A stretch of 64,000 nt of DNA from Siphonodentalium dalli (GCA_032622095.1 CP136063.1:78779980-78843979); one strand, 5' to 3'. Numbered from the stretch's first letter, positions 22,978 through 34,790 are shown. Notes: generated by a model from the sequence alone, not told the origin. Program-made: numbers and translations.

Positions 22978-23602
22978 ACTTCAGAGTATTGTTACCCACA
23001 TATTGGAGATGTGCAACATGTATATAAAAGACGGAAAAATTCTTTCTTTACAGAAATATTAACCCTTTCGACTTAGAACATTTCAACATTTTTTTAAATT
23101 TCTTTAACAAAGCGGCGTCGACTTGCCACGGTTTCGGGGGACACTGGTCGGCTGACCTTTTATTGACTTTTTTGACAGATTTTCTTTGCGTTTCTAACAA
23201 TTTTGGAATTTTTTCGGGTTAATTAATTGAATGTTTATTGCGATATCGGCTTTCAAAAGTCACAGAAAAGAATACAATTTCGAGTTGGGACCTTCACATA
23301 TAGTGAAGTACACTATTAAGGAACAGTTAATAACTCAGAAATATTTTTTTTTATAAGATTCCCTGTCAAAACTTCAAAAAGTTCCAAGGATTTGTATTGG
23401 TAGAATATCTCTACGGGCGTTAGCCAGAGTAGAGATTCATGGCATGATCTAGTTTTGCACATACGCTTTTCCGGTGTATGGCTATTCGGTATAGTGCGGA
23501 TCTTCACCTGTGATTCACGCAACTGACGCCAGAGTCTTAGTAATACTGTTTCAAGACTGTCATGAAGATCAGGTTATATTAGTCTAATTTCATTTCTAAA
23601 TG
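22978..23602. repeat. Direct repeat of 21358-21994
   Basis: This block repeats the right part of the 20.5-22.0 kb element in the same orientation with small indels, including loss of a CCCGGCGTTGTTGTTTTG stretch. The block includes the right inverted arm. Confidence 0.85.
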
Positions 23603-23924
23603 TCAATCGTGACTACGTGAATTTCAGGGTCCAAAAATACTCCTCGCCTGTCATACCACACCAACTGAGTTTCTATATATGGGCTTTTCGTTAAATAAAT
23701 ATCGTGCTATCGGAGCTAAACTGGGTATAACATACCTCAACACGTAGGAGGTGTCAATGTCAGAAGAAAGATGATGGTCGGGTATCAAAAGGCGTCGACG
23801 CAATTCGAACACACCCAGGTAAATTAATTTATGCACATGGAGTCGGATACTAGAACCATCGCGGAGTGCTCGTCGAGGCAGACCTTACATTGATCGGAAC
23901 GACAAGCGGCCGGCCAGTATTATC

Positions 23925-24407
23925 ATGTCTGTCGATGCGATCGCACACAATCTTACAGAAGCCCGTATCAATTTCACAATTCCTATACCTTACTTCGATG
24001 AGATATCTAAAATAAAATGTGTAGCTTATTCGATTATTTGGGTGATCGCTGTTATCGGAAACACGGCAACGTTGTGTCAAATGTATCGCCTTCGGAAAAG
24101 GAAATCATGCATAAATCTTTTAATTATTAACCTTGCCACGGCGGATTTAATTGTTACGTTTTTCGCGATCGCCGCTGAGGCGATTTGGACATATTGCGTA
24201 CAGTGGTATGCTGGTGACATAATGTGTAAAATTGTGAAATATTTACAAGGTTTCGGGTTTTCTTTATCTACGTACATAACTGTGGTTATAAGTTTGGAGA
24301 GGTGCTTCGTGGTTCTCGACCCCTTAGGGAAAAAGAAGACTCCTAAGCGTGTGCGTCACATGATCACGGCTGCCTGGGTACTGAGTGCGGTGTGCAGTAT
24401 TCCACAG
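23925..24407 (+). CDS. First coding exon of a GnRH/AKH/corazonin-type receptor (class A GPCR)
   Basis: 161 codons from ATG run to a CAG|GTTAGT splice donor in phase 0. Two N-glycosylation sites (NLT at 9, NFT at 16) precede TM1 (about 33-55, GN at 45-46). TM2 holds NLATAD with Asp74; Cys101 is the TM3 disulfide cysteine within WYAGDIMCK; TM3 ends in ERC (125-127) in place of DRY. TM4 starts near 146 with Trp151 and the exon stops at SIPQ. The phrase AEAIWTYCVQWYAGDIMCK is characteristic of the GnRH/adipokinetic/corazonin receptor superfamily. The product would be a plasma-membrane peptide receptor, probably Gq-coupled as in the family. TM5-7 must lie in later exons, which I could not find in this window. 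GnRH- and corazonin-type receptors cannot be separated from this exon. Confidence 0.85.
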
Positions 24408-24469
24408 GTTAGTGTATAATGCTCGTTTACCAATTATATGTATATACTGTGTCGATAGTGCCGTCACTG

Positions 24470-24566
24470 TCCGATGAATGGCAACAAGACATATTTCCGA
24501 CTAAATCCTGAAAAATTACCCATAATTCTGCTGTGATTAAAGAGTCGATTATTTAGGGCATTACTG
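24470..24566. mobile_element. Half copy of the TA-flanked foldback MITE
   Basis: It matches the centre and right arm of the element at 34071-34245, ending TTAGGGCATTACTG followed by TA. The left arm is absent. It lies in the first intron of the receptor gene. Confidence 0.75.
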
Positions 24567-24568
24567 TA

Positions 24569-25960
24569 TATTAATATCGCGGAAGTCCACCACATGTGGG
24601 TAAAATGTCGCCGGTGTGGCAGCGGTCTTATTGCGCCATCAAGGGAGATAAACGCTGCATGGAGTTTGGCTTTATTTAGCACTCACTGCATGTTTTGTCT
24701 TGCAACAATGGCGGAGACAACCCCGAGTTAACCATTACTGATATATCGTTGATAAACTTCGCCTGCTGATTAAAGGCCCACTTAATTTTCGAACCCCCAA
24801 ATAATTTTATATAAAATATATGCCATATTACATACCACTTGAAAGAGGAAGCTCTAAAACATTGCATTATCAACTTATTCGGTGCAATAAACTGTGAAAA
24901 TGTTGTTTTTTGTTGAGCTGCCGACTTATTGTTCTGTGCTCAAGTTTCATTATTGTCAATGAAAATACATTTCTAGTTTGAATCCTATAGCATTCTGGGT
25001 GCCATAATCTTTCTATGATTTAAACTGTTTTTTATTTCTCTATGGGCATCTTCTGAGACACAGACGTTTCAAATGTTGATGAATTGTAGTATTTTAATCA
25101 TATTTTATGGCATAGATTGTTATTAAAACCCTATATCAAGGCACTATAAAAAAATAATCAGTGACTCGAAAAATTAAATCGTAATAAAGACAGATTCCGA
25201 TATAATGAAAATATGTTACACGCTAGAAGAAGAGTTTTACGTGGATTTGTGTTTACAAATTAACCGGGAAATCTGGTGAGACAATGGCATGATTCGAGCT
25301 TAATTTACGGCATCATACAAACTTTATTTGATAGTTTGTGGGCTGACAATGGACAATTCGTAGGATGTCCATAACTGATCACAAATGTGGTAACATTTGT
25401 CGTCGGGGGCAAGGTCTTATCGAGTCATTTTGGGGAGATGAACCCTACACTCTTATACACGCAATAGGAATCGCATTGCATTTAGAGATACTCAATCCGA
25501 TTCGATGTTCCCCATATCATCAGATTCCAACAACAACAACATTTTTGGAATGCTGCTTCAGTTGTCAGAATCGATTAATTGCCCAAAAATAATGCTAACC
25601 GCAGTCAACTATTGCATATAATTATCAACTTTCTGTTCAACGCAATTTTGCCGGTTTGTCAAATATCTGACACAAAAAAACACTTGATTTTAGAGTTATC
25701 CATCTTCATCAGCATTTTGATCAGAGAAATTATTCTCGTCTGCTGTTTACTGGGCCACTTGAAATTAAAATAATAGATTTCAAACATCGATATCTGATAA
25801 CTCTGAGCTTTGATGGGTGGGTTCCTCGACTCGAATAAAATATTTTACCCCCTCCCCCCCGAAGCCAAGGAAATAGTAATCTGCGAGCGTTATTTCGGAT
25901 TGAGTACCTTTAACACAATTGTCTTTTTTATTTTCGTTTGCATTAAACTTTAAAAAAGGA
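24569..25960. other. Presumed receptor intron, no exon found
   Basis: I looked for the TM5-TM7 motifs expected for the receptor and saw none. Short frames here do not resemble known proteins. Confidence 0.35.
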
Positions 25961-25969
25961 GTATATCTG

Positions 25970-26049
25970 ATAGAGAGAGAGAGATAGCAAGAGAGAGAGG
26001 GAGAGAGAGAGAAAGAGAGGAGAGAGTGCGAGATAGATAGAGATAGATG

Positions 26050-26103
<54 letters not shown>
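25970..26103. repeat. Interrupted (GA)n microsatellite
   Basis: Long AG/GA run with GATA and GGAGAG interruptions; the purest stretch is 26050-26103. Confidence 0.95.
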
Positions 26104-26105
<2 letters not shown>

Positions 26106-26843
26106 TATTGTCAAATATTTCGCAACAGTGCCATTGCGAACACGACGTGTATATTGTACAAGTATCTATAATCATTTGTGATATGTATCAGTTCATCTTG
26201 CTGTTCGGCTTTCAATTAGCGATCAATTCTCTTCTTTAGAGGGCATATTGTACAACAAAACGGGGATCGTCTATGGAATTGGTCCGTCCAGTTTCATATA
26301 CCTAATTGAGTTACATATGACAGTCTATCTCGGTCTGGGGGCTGCCTATATTTTAGTGAGCGGTGCCCCAGTTCGCACCACTTCTTGTCCCTGGGTTTTT
26401 CTGTGGATGTATGGCTCGAAATGCATAGACCGTCTCTAAATATCAGCCACGTTGGCTGTTAACACCCACAAATGGGTAGCATCAATGCATCAACAAGGTG
26501 TTATTCAATGAGAACATATTAAATGCAACCATACTAATTATTATTTAATAGAAAAGTTCATGCTTAATAAAAGCTGGAGTATTGTCAACCAGAGGCGAAA
26601 TAAATTCGGCGGACCTTCACTGAATGGTTTGTATCGATCACACCTCGCGCACAATTGTTCACCGGAATATGTAGGACATAGAGCATAAAGTGTCTATTTC
26701 ACTACTTCAAATTGATATCTTACGACTTCGCTACAACTGCAATTTGAAGAATGCACCATCCAACTATTATTGTCAAACATTTCGACAACATCGGATGAGC
26801 CATTGCGTAGAACACGACGTGTGAACTACGCAAATATATAAGT

Positions 26844-27270
26844 AAACCGACACTCATTCGCCCCGAACAGTATACACGCGGTGCGCGCGCTAATAAACCG
26901 ACACTCATTCGCCCCGAACAGGATACACGCTGTGCGCGCTAATACATCGACACTCATTCGCCCCGAACAGTATACACGCTTTGCGCGCTAATAAATCGAC
27001 ACTCATTCGCCCCAAACAGTATACACGCTGTGCGCGCTAATAAACCGACACTCGTTCGCCCCGGACAGTATACACGCGGTGCGCTCGCTAATAAACCGAC
27101 ACTCATTCGCCCCGAACAGTATACACGCTGTGCGCGCTAATACACCGACACTCATTCGCACCGAACAGTATACACGCGGTGCGCGCTAATAAACCGACAC
27201 TCATTCGCCCCGAACAGTATACACGCGGTGCGCTCGCTAATAAACCGACACTCATTCGACCCGAACAAAT
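26844..27270. repeat. Minisatellite, 49-51 bp unit, about 8.5 copies
   Basis: The phrase ACTCATTCGCCCCGAACAG repeats about every 50 bp, followed by TATACACGC, a GCGCGC-rich part and TAATAAACCGAC. Unit length varies through GCGC indels. Confidence 0.93.
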
Positions 27271-27509
27271 TACCGATAAACAAACGAGACTTAATTTAAT
27301 TTATGTGCAAGAATGGCATTGTGTTTTGGCAATTTTGATACAAAATGTATTGAAATAACTGCGTTGTGCAAGTTTATTTGTTGTGGTGCGCAGCAGAGAG
27401 TTTAAAATCACTTTAATCGCAAACACACTGTCATTAGTTCAGCTACCTGTTTCAATTGAAACCTCAAAGGCGAAATAGTATGCAGGGACGTGTCGACAGG
27501 GAGTGTCCA

Positions 27510-27690
27510 CCCCAACTTTGGAAATTTCTTACTGACACAACATTTGTTGGAAATTACACCACATTTTGGTTGAAATTGTTCTCATTGTATGATTTTCCAA
27601 CAAGTAATTTAATAGTGGGAAATTTGTTCTTTTTAGACAAATAGTAGCATATTTTCCTACATTTACCAATAGTTTGGTCTGATATAGAAA
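27510..27690. repeat. Diverged interspersed repeat, related to 16131-16350
   Basis: Shares CCCCAACTTTGG, a TTTAATAGTGGGAAATTTGTTCTTTTTAGAC-like run and TTTTCCTACATTT in order with the earlier copy. Confidence 0.5.
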
Positions 27691-28364
27691 TCAGTTGGAA
27701 ATGTTCCAACCTTAGGGGGGGGGTTCATGTTGGAAATTTGAGGTACCAGCTGGAAAATTCTCACCAAAGGGGTACACAAGGAGGTGGGTGCGAATGATAT
27801 TGCGTGAACATAGGAGTTTGGTCTTGTTCAAAGGTGTGCAATTAGAAATTTCAAGGTTGACATCCTAAATGGAGACCGTCTAGCCACGGTCCCTGACAGT
27901 ATGGTACAGCTATATTTGGACAGCACATCATTAATACCGTAATTGTTGACGATGTGAAACCAGAAAGAAACCACGCAATCTTTAATTATGCAAATTGGTT
28001 CGATTGCATGTGACGGTCATCTTAGAGCAATACAATAATGGTCAATTATCCAATCTCCACATGCATGGTACGACATTGTTGTTTGAACCAATTGACGGTA
28101 TCTCACTCGCATGTAATGTCAAGCTTTATGAGTTTCTATCCCCATGGACCTCGTCACATTATCAGAAGATCGTCGGTTAGCCAGAACAATCATGTGTCGT
28201 TTCATTTCCGATCCTGATTATGAGAGAGGGTTAAACGAGTATTAAAGGAATGTAGCCTGAAATTATGGTATATTTTGTGACAGCCCGGTCCGTTACCAGG
28301 GATAATGGCCACCTTTCGCATAATGAAATATACCATTGGTAAGAATTGCGGATAGGGTACCACG

Positions 28365-28990
28365 TCACTATAATTTGTGTTCTTTCAATCAGTTGTCGTT
28401 TTGTCATACCCGTAGTTACGATTACGGTTTCAATGAGCCAATCATGGGCACGCAAGCTTTTCTTGAAATCATCGAGCCTGCCATTGAGTATGACCTGATG
28501 ACATATGTTTGTTGTAATGTTTGGCAGCCGCGGTTTGTTGGGGTGTTAATTACGCTAGAGACTATTCAACCGAAAGCCTCGCGTATGGTCCATAGTTTTA
28601 GGAAATTCAGTTATATTCAATGTATGACAATATTGAACATGACAAGTTTCATATATAGACTATTGTGTGCTGATTTGATAGAAACTTACACATGTTTACG
28701 TGGGATTTACAAAGTTGACAAGTAGAATTTTCGGCACACCTACATATAAGAATTATTTTGACTGAAAAAATGGACATGTGTCTAGCAGAGGAACAGTAAC
28801 TCTTGTAATGTACTCTAGCAAGTTTGTGTGCAATGCAAATTTAATACACGCCCATATCGACAAGAAAATGAATTACGTGGGGTTCAAATGCTACATGCAC
28901 ACGTTCTCATATATTCATCGGAAGCACATTACATGTAGTTCTGCGCTGGGGGCTCGTGCATAAATTGCAGTGGCATGAACATTCTATATA
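28365..28990. repeat. Two dispersed repeat blocks also found at 31.96-32.47 kb
   Basis: The block at 28365-28480 matches 32360-32470 (ATAATTTGTGTT, CGTTTTG). The block at 28893-28990 matches 31964-32062 (ATCGGAAGCACATTA, TAAATTGCAGTGGCATG). The two blocks appear in opposite order at the two loci. Confidence 0.55.
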
Positions 28991-29962
28991 TAGTTTATGA
29001 ATGTCGACTTGTGAAAAAATGTGACCATTCGGAATAATAATGTGGAAGTTAGAAAAGGGGTTTAAATAAATTTAAACTGGTTTTATGTTGCAGAAAAGCT
29101 GATATATTCAAGTCATGTATGGTTCATTTTAAACCATGATATCATATATATATATAAATTTTTTTAGAGATATATTTTTTTCCGAAGAAATTTAAATTGA
29201 CTAAATAACGAACATATCAGAACTGAAAAAAAAAAAAATTTGATGAAAGAGCAATTTTTAAGAGCGCGTTTTATTTCTCTCTTGAAGAAATGGTTTTAAA
29301 GAAACCACCCCAAGTCCACACTCAATATGTGAATTTAATTTACATACGACCAAATTTGTTGATTTGTGGTGTGGTAAATATTGCTTCAGAGATCTCCGTT
29401 ATTTCGTTGAAAGTACGTTCGGTATTGGGTTATCGCCCTTCCGATACTGAGCCCGTAGTAAGTCCATTATTAAGTTGTATATAACGTAACGCTGGTCCCA
29501 ATGGCCGCATATATACGATGCACAATTGAGTTACGATGGTAATACATGGCCTCATTATATATCTGTAGTTGTTAATACTGGGTGTTCTGGAACATCGCAG
29601 TGTCACAATAAACGTCAGTTTAGTGGTGTATCGTCTTGAATGGACACCCCGATGGTACGTGTAATTAAGATTTTAAACTGTAAATATTTGGTATCACTGC
29701 TATAAAATTGGTCATTGTACCGTGGAGATTAATCTAAAGGGGATGCCCTGGTCCTTTGGTATGGGACGAACCTTTGTCTGGGGTGTTATCGTTCAGATGG
29801 CTGCTTTGCGTTATAACGCTGACCTTCCGACGGTGGATGATAAGGTCGATATTGAAATATTGCAGATCAATTTATCTGCAGAGGTATAGAACATTATACA
29901 ACAATTAACACACCTTTCCCATAATGAAATACTATTGATAATAATTACGATTAGTGTACTAC

Positions 29963-30173
29963 GGAGGCCTCGGTGGCTCAGTTGGCTCAGGGTACAACTC
30001 CAAGCTCTCTCGCCCTCTAGCGCTGGCGAAGAGGGTTCAAATCCACATGTTTCCATCGCGGACGTTGTAACTCGATATCGTTATCTGGTGGAGTTGTCAG
30101 TTATTCGCCGATGATGCATGGCCGGTGGTTTGCCGCAGTTATTCGCCGGTGATGCATGGCCGGTGGTTTGCCG
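29963..30173 (+). mobile_element. tRNA-derived SINE, second copy
   Basis: Begins GGAGGCCTCGGTGG, with A box TGGCTCAGTTGG (29974-29985) and B box GGGTTCAAATCC (30033-30044). The body shares a GTCAGTTATTCGCCG / GGTGGTTT phrase with the 5.84-6.13 kb copy. The 38-bp unit starting at 30098 is tandemly duplicated at 30136. It ends against the truncated 3' part of the hAT pseudogene. Confidence 0.75.
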
Positions 30174-30176
30174 CAC

Positions 30177-31521
30177 ACTGTAGTATACCATCTGCTGACA
30201 CGAAGTTTGTTTCTCGTCGACAGAGGGCTTCGTTTGCCACGGTTATGGATATTAACGTTTCCGCAATGTCTTTAACATGTTTGAAGTCTGCTTCCGAGAC
30301 ACATGGTATATACTTGATGTCCACATTTGCGTTCAGCATATACACGCGCGTATTTTAATGTATCTTGTCAGCATCGCTTCAATTGTGTTCCACCTCGTTT
30401 TTACATCCAATAAGGGCTTCAGTTCATGGTGGAATTCAGCTGCAACATAGCCCTGCAGTGTTTCGTCTGCTGTTCCTCTGCGAAACTGTTTGCAGTCTTG
30501 TCGAACTTTCTTGACTAAAGCTGCATAACTCTCATGGAGCTCTGGCGAATTCATCGCATTCTATCACAATATCACCACCTTGGTCAAATTCAAACTCATC
30601 TTCATCATCTGAATCATTGTCACCGTCCACATTTTCTGCTGATCCAGCCATTTCTTCATCATCTCCATCATCTTCATCTTCATCATCAACTTGAACATTC
30701 TTGTAAAGCACATCACCAACAGCTAGGTGGATTTCATGGCTGTAGCAAATAACATATATTGTCGGCATTTCACGTCCAAATTGCAGCATGACAGACGCCC
30801 CATCACTTGTAGAAACAACACAATAAGAGTCTGCTGAGATACCCAAGTCACTCAGATGTTGTTTTACAGCAGAAACCATTGCCACCGCTGTACATTTTCC
30901 AGCGACCGTCGCAAACATGTATTCCAAAATTCTGCGCCAAACCCATGAACATTTATATTCATATATCTTCGATTCCTAACACTATTCCATTCATCTAGCG
31001 TAAGTGAGAATCTTTCACCGGCTTCAATCCGCCGTTTAAATTCTCTCGTCATCTCTAGTCGGACATCGGCAGCATACCCATGGATCATTTGCATAATTTC
31101 TGTTGGTTTTTTTGGTGGATTGAAACCATCTCTGCTGAGCGAGTTGCGAATAAAATTACTATTTGCTATAGCATGGATTGAAAATCCGTCGACAGCTGCC
31201 AGCTTCGACAATACTTCTGGAAGGGTTTCCCTCTTCTCCACAATAATAAAATATTCTACTTTCATATGCTTAGCAATTTTGCTTGGGGTGCTGATTCCAG
31301 TGTTGTCTCTTTCTGGATCTTGACTCTTGAGTGATATGTTATGAACAAGTCGGAGATGTTTCCCCAAGTCCGCCTGTAGATCCACCGGGCATGGCGAGTA
31401 ACTTGGAACATATCTTGCATTTAGCCTTGTTTGCTGAGTCTGGCAAACGTTCAAAGAATTCCCAGACAGGAGACACTTTCTGTCTACTACTAGTAGCCAT
31501 TGGGCTGTACACATAATACAA
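30177..31521 (-). pseudogene. BED-finger hAT transposase pseudogene
   Basis: Minus-strand fragments assemble in order into a hAT (ZBED-like) transposase. They start MATSSRQKVSPVWEFFERLP, then the BED finger KCKICSKLL ... HLRLVH (C-x2-C...H-x4-H), a MTREFKRRIEAGERFSLTLD segment, TSDGASVMLQFG, a highly acidic insert (VDDEDEDDGDDEE), VKTRWNTIEAMLTRY and ETNFVSADG. At least four frameshifts (near 31375, 30920, 30540 and 30345) break it. The C-terminal dimerisation region is missing, apparently cut off where the SINE now lies. The sequence CTAGGGACCTGCGAATATTC (minus strand, near 31967) may be its 5' terminus (inference). Confidence 0.8.
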
Positions 31522-32280
31522 TATATATATGTTGCTTTACAAATTACAAGTTAACATGCGTTATATGTTCGGTATAATAGTATTAATGTACTCTGCATTG
31601 ACTTTCACAAGACTCACAACTTGCACGACAGCGTGGTCAATTATACCCATATACAGATTACAAATATATGCGGCGATTGATCAGCATCACGGGTTGCAAT
31701 CGAAGCACATAATTTGCATAAGCACGTCTATTCTGAGCGGCTTACATTCAAAATGACCTACTTTGGCTAATTTGGCAACTTTGTGCTTAAATTTTTGTGA
31801 GTTCAGGTCATTTGGCATGTGTTATTTAGATGCAAAAAATGAGACAACACCGAAGTAACACTGATTCGAAAATATCCGAATCAGCGGACCGATTCGGTGT
31901 CGATCACGAATCAGGTGCCCGATATCGTCATCGAATCGAATCTCGAATATTCGCAGGTCCCTAGATGCACACTTTCACATATATTCCTCGGAAGCACATT
32001 ATGTCTGCGTTGGGGGCTCGTTGTGCGTAAATTGCAGTGGCATGGAAATTCTACATATATGCACACTTTATGTAGAAATTACAGATATATAACATATATT
32101 GCACTATGCGCCGTTGTGGACACAAATTAAACGAAATTATGTGCCGTTTGTGTCCACTGATGTACCCTATACCAAGTGTTAACAATGCATCCCGTTCCCG
32201 GTTCCTACAGATCATATTCCCGGGAAACGGGAATGAGTATTTGGACCCGGGAACCGGGAATTTCCCGGGATTAAACCCTA
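31522..32280. other. Probable hAT 5' flank and CCCGGGAA-rich repeat end
   Basis: Above the transposase start the sequence is non-coding up to a possible hAT terminus near 31967. At 32194-32278, repeated CCCGGGAA/TTCCCGGG phrases next to CTAGGGTTTAATCCCGGG (minus strand) look like the end of another hAT-like element. The 31964-32062 block is dispersed (see 28.9 kb). Confidence 0.4.
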
Positions 32281-32289
32281 GTTATAAGT

Positions 32290-32350
32290 GTGCGGATTTC
32301 CTCCACCACTAAAACTGACAATGTCGCGATATGGCCTTAGTTGCTGAAGC
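32290..32350 (+). mobile_element. SINE tail fragment
   Basis: CTCCACCACTAAAACTGACA followed by TGTCGCGATATGGCCTTAG matches the 3' part of the 5.84-6.13 kb SINE. The tRNA head is absent. Confidence 0.65.
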
Positions 32351-33098
32351 GATATTATATAGAATTTGTGTTATTTTTATCAGTTGCCGTTTTGCGATAT
32401 CCGTATAGTTGCGATTATATGGTTTTGAGAAACTAATAATTGGCATGCGAGCTTTGAATGCTATCATCAAGGCAACCACTGACTAAAGTATATTACCTGC
32501 ATGATAACAAGATACTTAAGTACAAGATAATTACGGGAAACAGAACCACATCACATTATACTATGTGCACGGACTATTTGCTCACAAGCGAACTCCATAT
32601 ATGCTAATACATTTCGTATAGAATTGCGACGAATTTGAGATCCATTTTATCACATAATTACATTTTAGCAAGGAAAACGAGCTCTAAACGGTTGGGGGTT
32701 AACAACAAAATATCATTGATTTCCTTATCACAACCAACGAGGTGTTGAAAACATAGTTCAACCGCCCGTATTACCCATGTTTATCTCACAGTTAACACTA
32801 AATAACCCAACACAAATTGACTGTATAGTCTAGTTAACATACTAATAAAGTTCCGGCATTGATATCATTGCGCTAAGCTCTTACGTCACTGCCGATAATA
32901 CACGTTTGTCTTACTAAAAATATGAGGCCGGATTTAGGGGCTTATTATGTGATAAATAGGTATTCGTAATTATGTTTAATAGTAATTCGTTGTGCGAAAT
33001 GTGTCAGATAATGCCAAACCGGCCAAATCCTGTCATCCTTGTTCAAACATATAGAGGTCAAACTTCCCCCGATTCATAGACTAAGGCGCCACCTTTAA

Positions 33099-33488
33099 CC
33101 CTTTACCCAACAGAAGGGCCCTGTGCCAATGCATTCTCTTATATATGCGAGTCGACCATAGGTCGCCTCGCATATATAAGAGAATGCATTGGCTTAACAC
33201 ATTAAAAATTATAAAATTGTTAAAGAATGTAAGAAAAAATGGTAAAAAGTGTTGAAAACAGATATTTTAGGCCAATGCATTCTCTTATATATGCGAGGCG
33301 ACCTATGGTCGACTCACATATATAAGAGAATGCATTGGCACAGGGCATAACTGTAACTATCACAATGTGGTCAAGGAGCCGGTTCCAATGATATCCATAT
33401 TTGTATGGTTCTATTGAGACAGACCGAACATATTTTAGGCTGTTGAAGCTTTATTTGGCCGGTTTTGGCCGGTTTGTTGGGTAAAGGG
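33099..33488. mobile_element. TTAA-flanked palindromic MITE, copy 2
   Basis: 390 bp, CCCTTTACCCAACA termini, TTAA at 33095-33098 and 33489-33492. It is inverted relative to copies 1, 3 and 4. Palindromes are at 33125-33193 and 33271-33339. Confidence 0.87.
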
Positions 33489-33899
33489 TTAATCGATTGA
33501 GAATAAGAACCAATACGTAAACGTATGCGTTGGGCCTTGCGGTATGTTGAAAATAGAACCTCCCCGTTGGCAATGTTTACGGATATAACGTCACGGATGT
33601 ACCGCACCCGTATGAACGCTTTAGCGGTGACATATATTCCAATGTCTACAATGCGTTGCGTTTTGGGGTCGTGATCCTTAAGTATCCATTGTCGTCTTCG
33701 TCGTAATCATCATCATAATCATAAAATTTATTGGGATATCGGGGCATGTTGCCAAAGATGAGAAGACTTCATATAAGCCCTCGGGTTTGTTGTCTGATCC
33801 TCGTTTCCATACATTAACTCTTCTAGTTAGCATATATGTGACATCTGTATATTATGTTATTTGTTTGGATTTGGAAATATAAATATGCTTACACCAATC

Positions 33900-34050
33900 A
33901 TCAAAATGTTCGTCGTCGTCATTGGGGTGATCATCATCGTCATGGTCCACGTCGTTGTCATCGCGGTTGTCACCACGGTCGTCATCCCGTCGCCATCGTT
34001 ATAATTATAATCGCAGTCGTCTCAATCATCATCCACATCAACAGAATATC
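33900..34050. repeat. Trinucleotide-rich low-complexity tract (CGT/CATC)
   Basis: Imperfect CGTCGTCGT, TCATC and TCGTC units. The open frames here are simple-sequence artefacts. Confidence 0.7.
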
Positions 34051-34070
34051 TACATGTACTTGTGTATATA

Positions 34071-34245
34071 CAGTAATGCCCTAAATAATCGACTCCTCAA
34101 CCACAGCAGAATTATGGGTAACTTTTCAGGATTTAGTCGGAAGAGATTTCCGATGAATGGCAACAAGCCATATTTCCGACTAAATCCTGAAAAGTTACCC
34201 ATAATTCTTCTGTGGTTAAGGAGTCGATTATTTAGGGCACTACTG
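34071..34245. mobile_element. TA-flanked foldback MITE
   Basis: 175 bp, nearly all palindromic. Inverted repeats of about 71 bp begin CAGTAATGCCCTAAATAATC and flank a centre of about 32 bp. TA lies on both sides (34069-34070, 34246-34247). The TA target and CAGT start fit a Tc1/mariner-mobilised MITE (inference). A half copy is at 24470. Confidence 0.87.
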
Positions 34246-34539
34246 TATGTTACACTAAATCAGTGCTCCCTGATTACATCAAATCCCTGGGAATTACGGA
34301 AAATAGCCCAGTGATTACACGTAATTTGATTACACTGATTCACATATATATCATGTTTATCTTCCCACCTCAATATCGACGAAGATCACTCATAAAAGGA
34401 AAGTGAATAGACACAATTAAGGACATATTATGTACTTGTTCGGGTAGGTGAAACTGATAAGTTAGTAATCAGGTGCTATATGCAGACTGGAGGAATATAA
34501 CATTCTACAAACATCGCCGAAAATATGAAACAACCGTAC

Positions 34540-34790
34540 CACTCCATGGAAAACATCGTCTGAACTGCGCTCAATTGTAAATATTTACTGCTCGATTCGG
34601 GACGCATATATCGGCGATAAACGAACGAAAACGATTTCGCCATTGAGAGTCACCTGCATTGAATTAATATATAAGAATGACGGTGTGTGTTGTCAATTTG
34701 GTTATAATTTAACGACTTTGAACAAGATTATTCTCTGTTTCTATTTGATCACCATACCGGAGTGTTTCACATCACTTTAATGTTAAAAAT
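34540..34790 (+). repeat. Dispersed repeat, copy A
   Basis: Inverse of 50455-50690 (CGATTCGGGACGCA, GGAGTGTTTCACATCACTTTAA), with a third, more diverged copy at 52815-53065. No coding sequence; type unknown. Confidence 0.7.

Noticed and set aside
25365-25592. Candidate later exon of the peptide receptor
   Set aside because: Lacks the expected TM5-7 motifs and has no clear acceptor in phase 0.
25780-26175. Minus-strand frame with long SLSLSL stretch
   Set aside because: Product of the GA microsatellite.
29963-30044. Possible genuine tRNA gene
   Set aside because: A and B boxes are present but no acceptor or anticodon cloverleaf forms that I can support; the same head occurs with a common non-tRNA body at 5.84-6.13 kb, so it is a SINE.
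30534-30752. Plus-strand His-rich frame (HHLHHLHLHH)
   Set aside because: Antisense shadow of the acidic insert in the hAT pseudogene.
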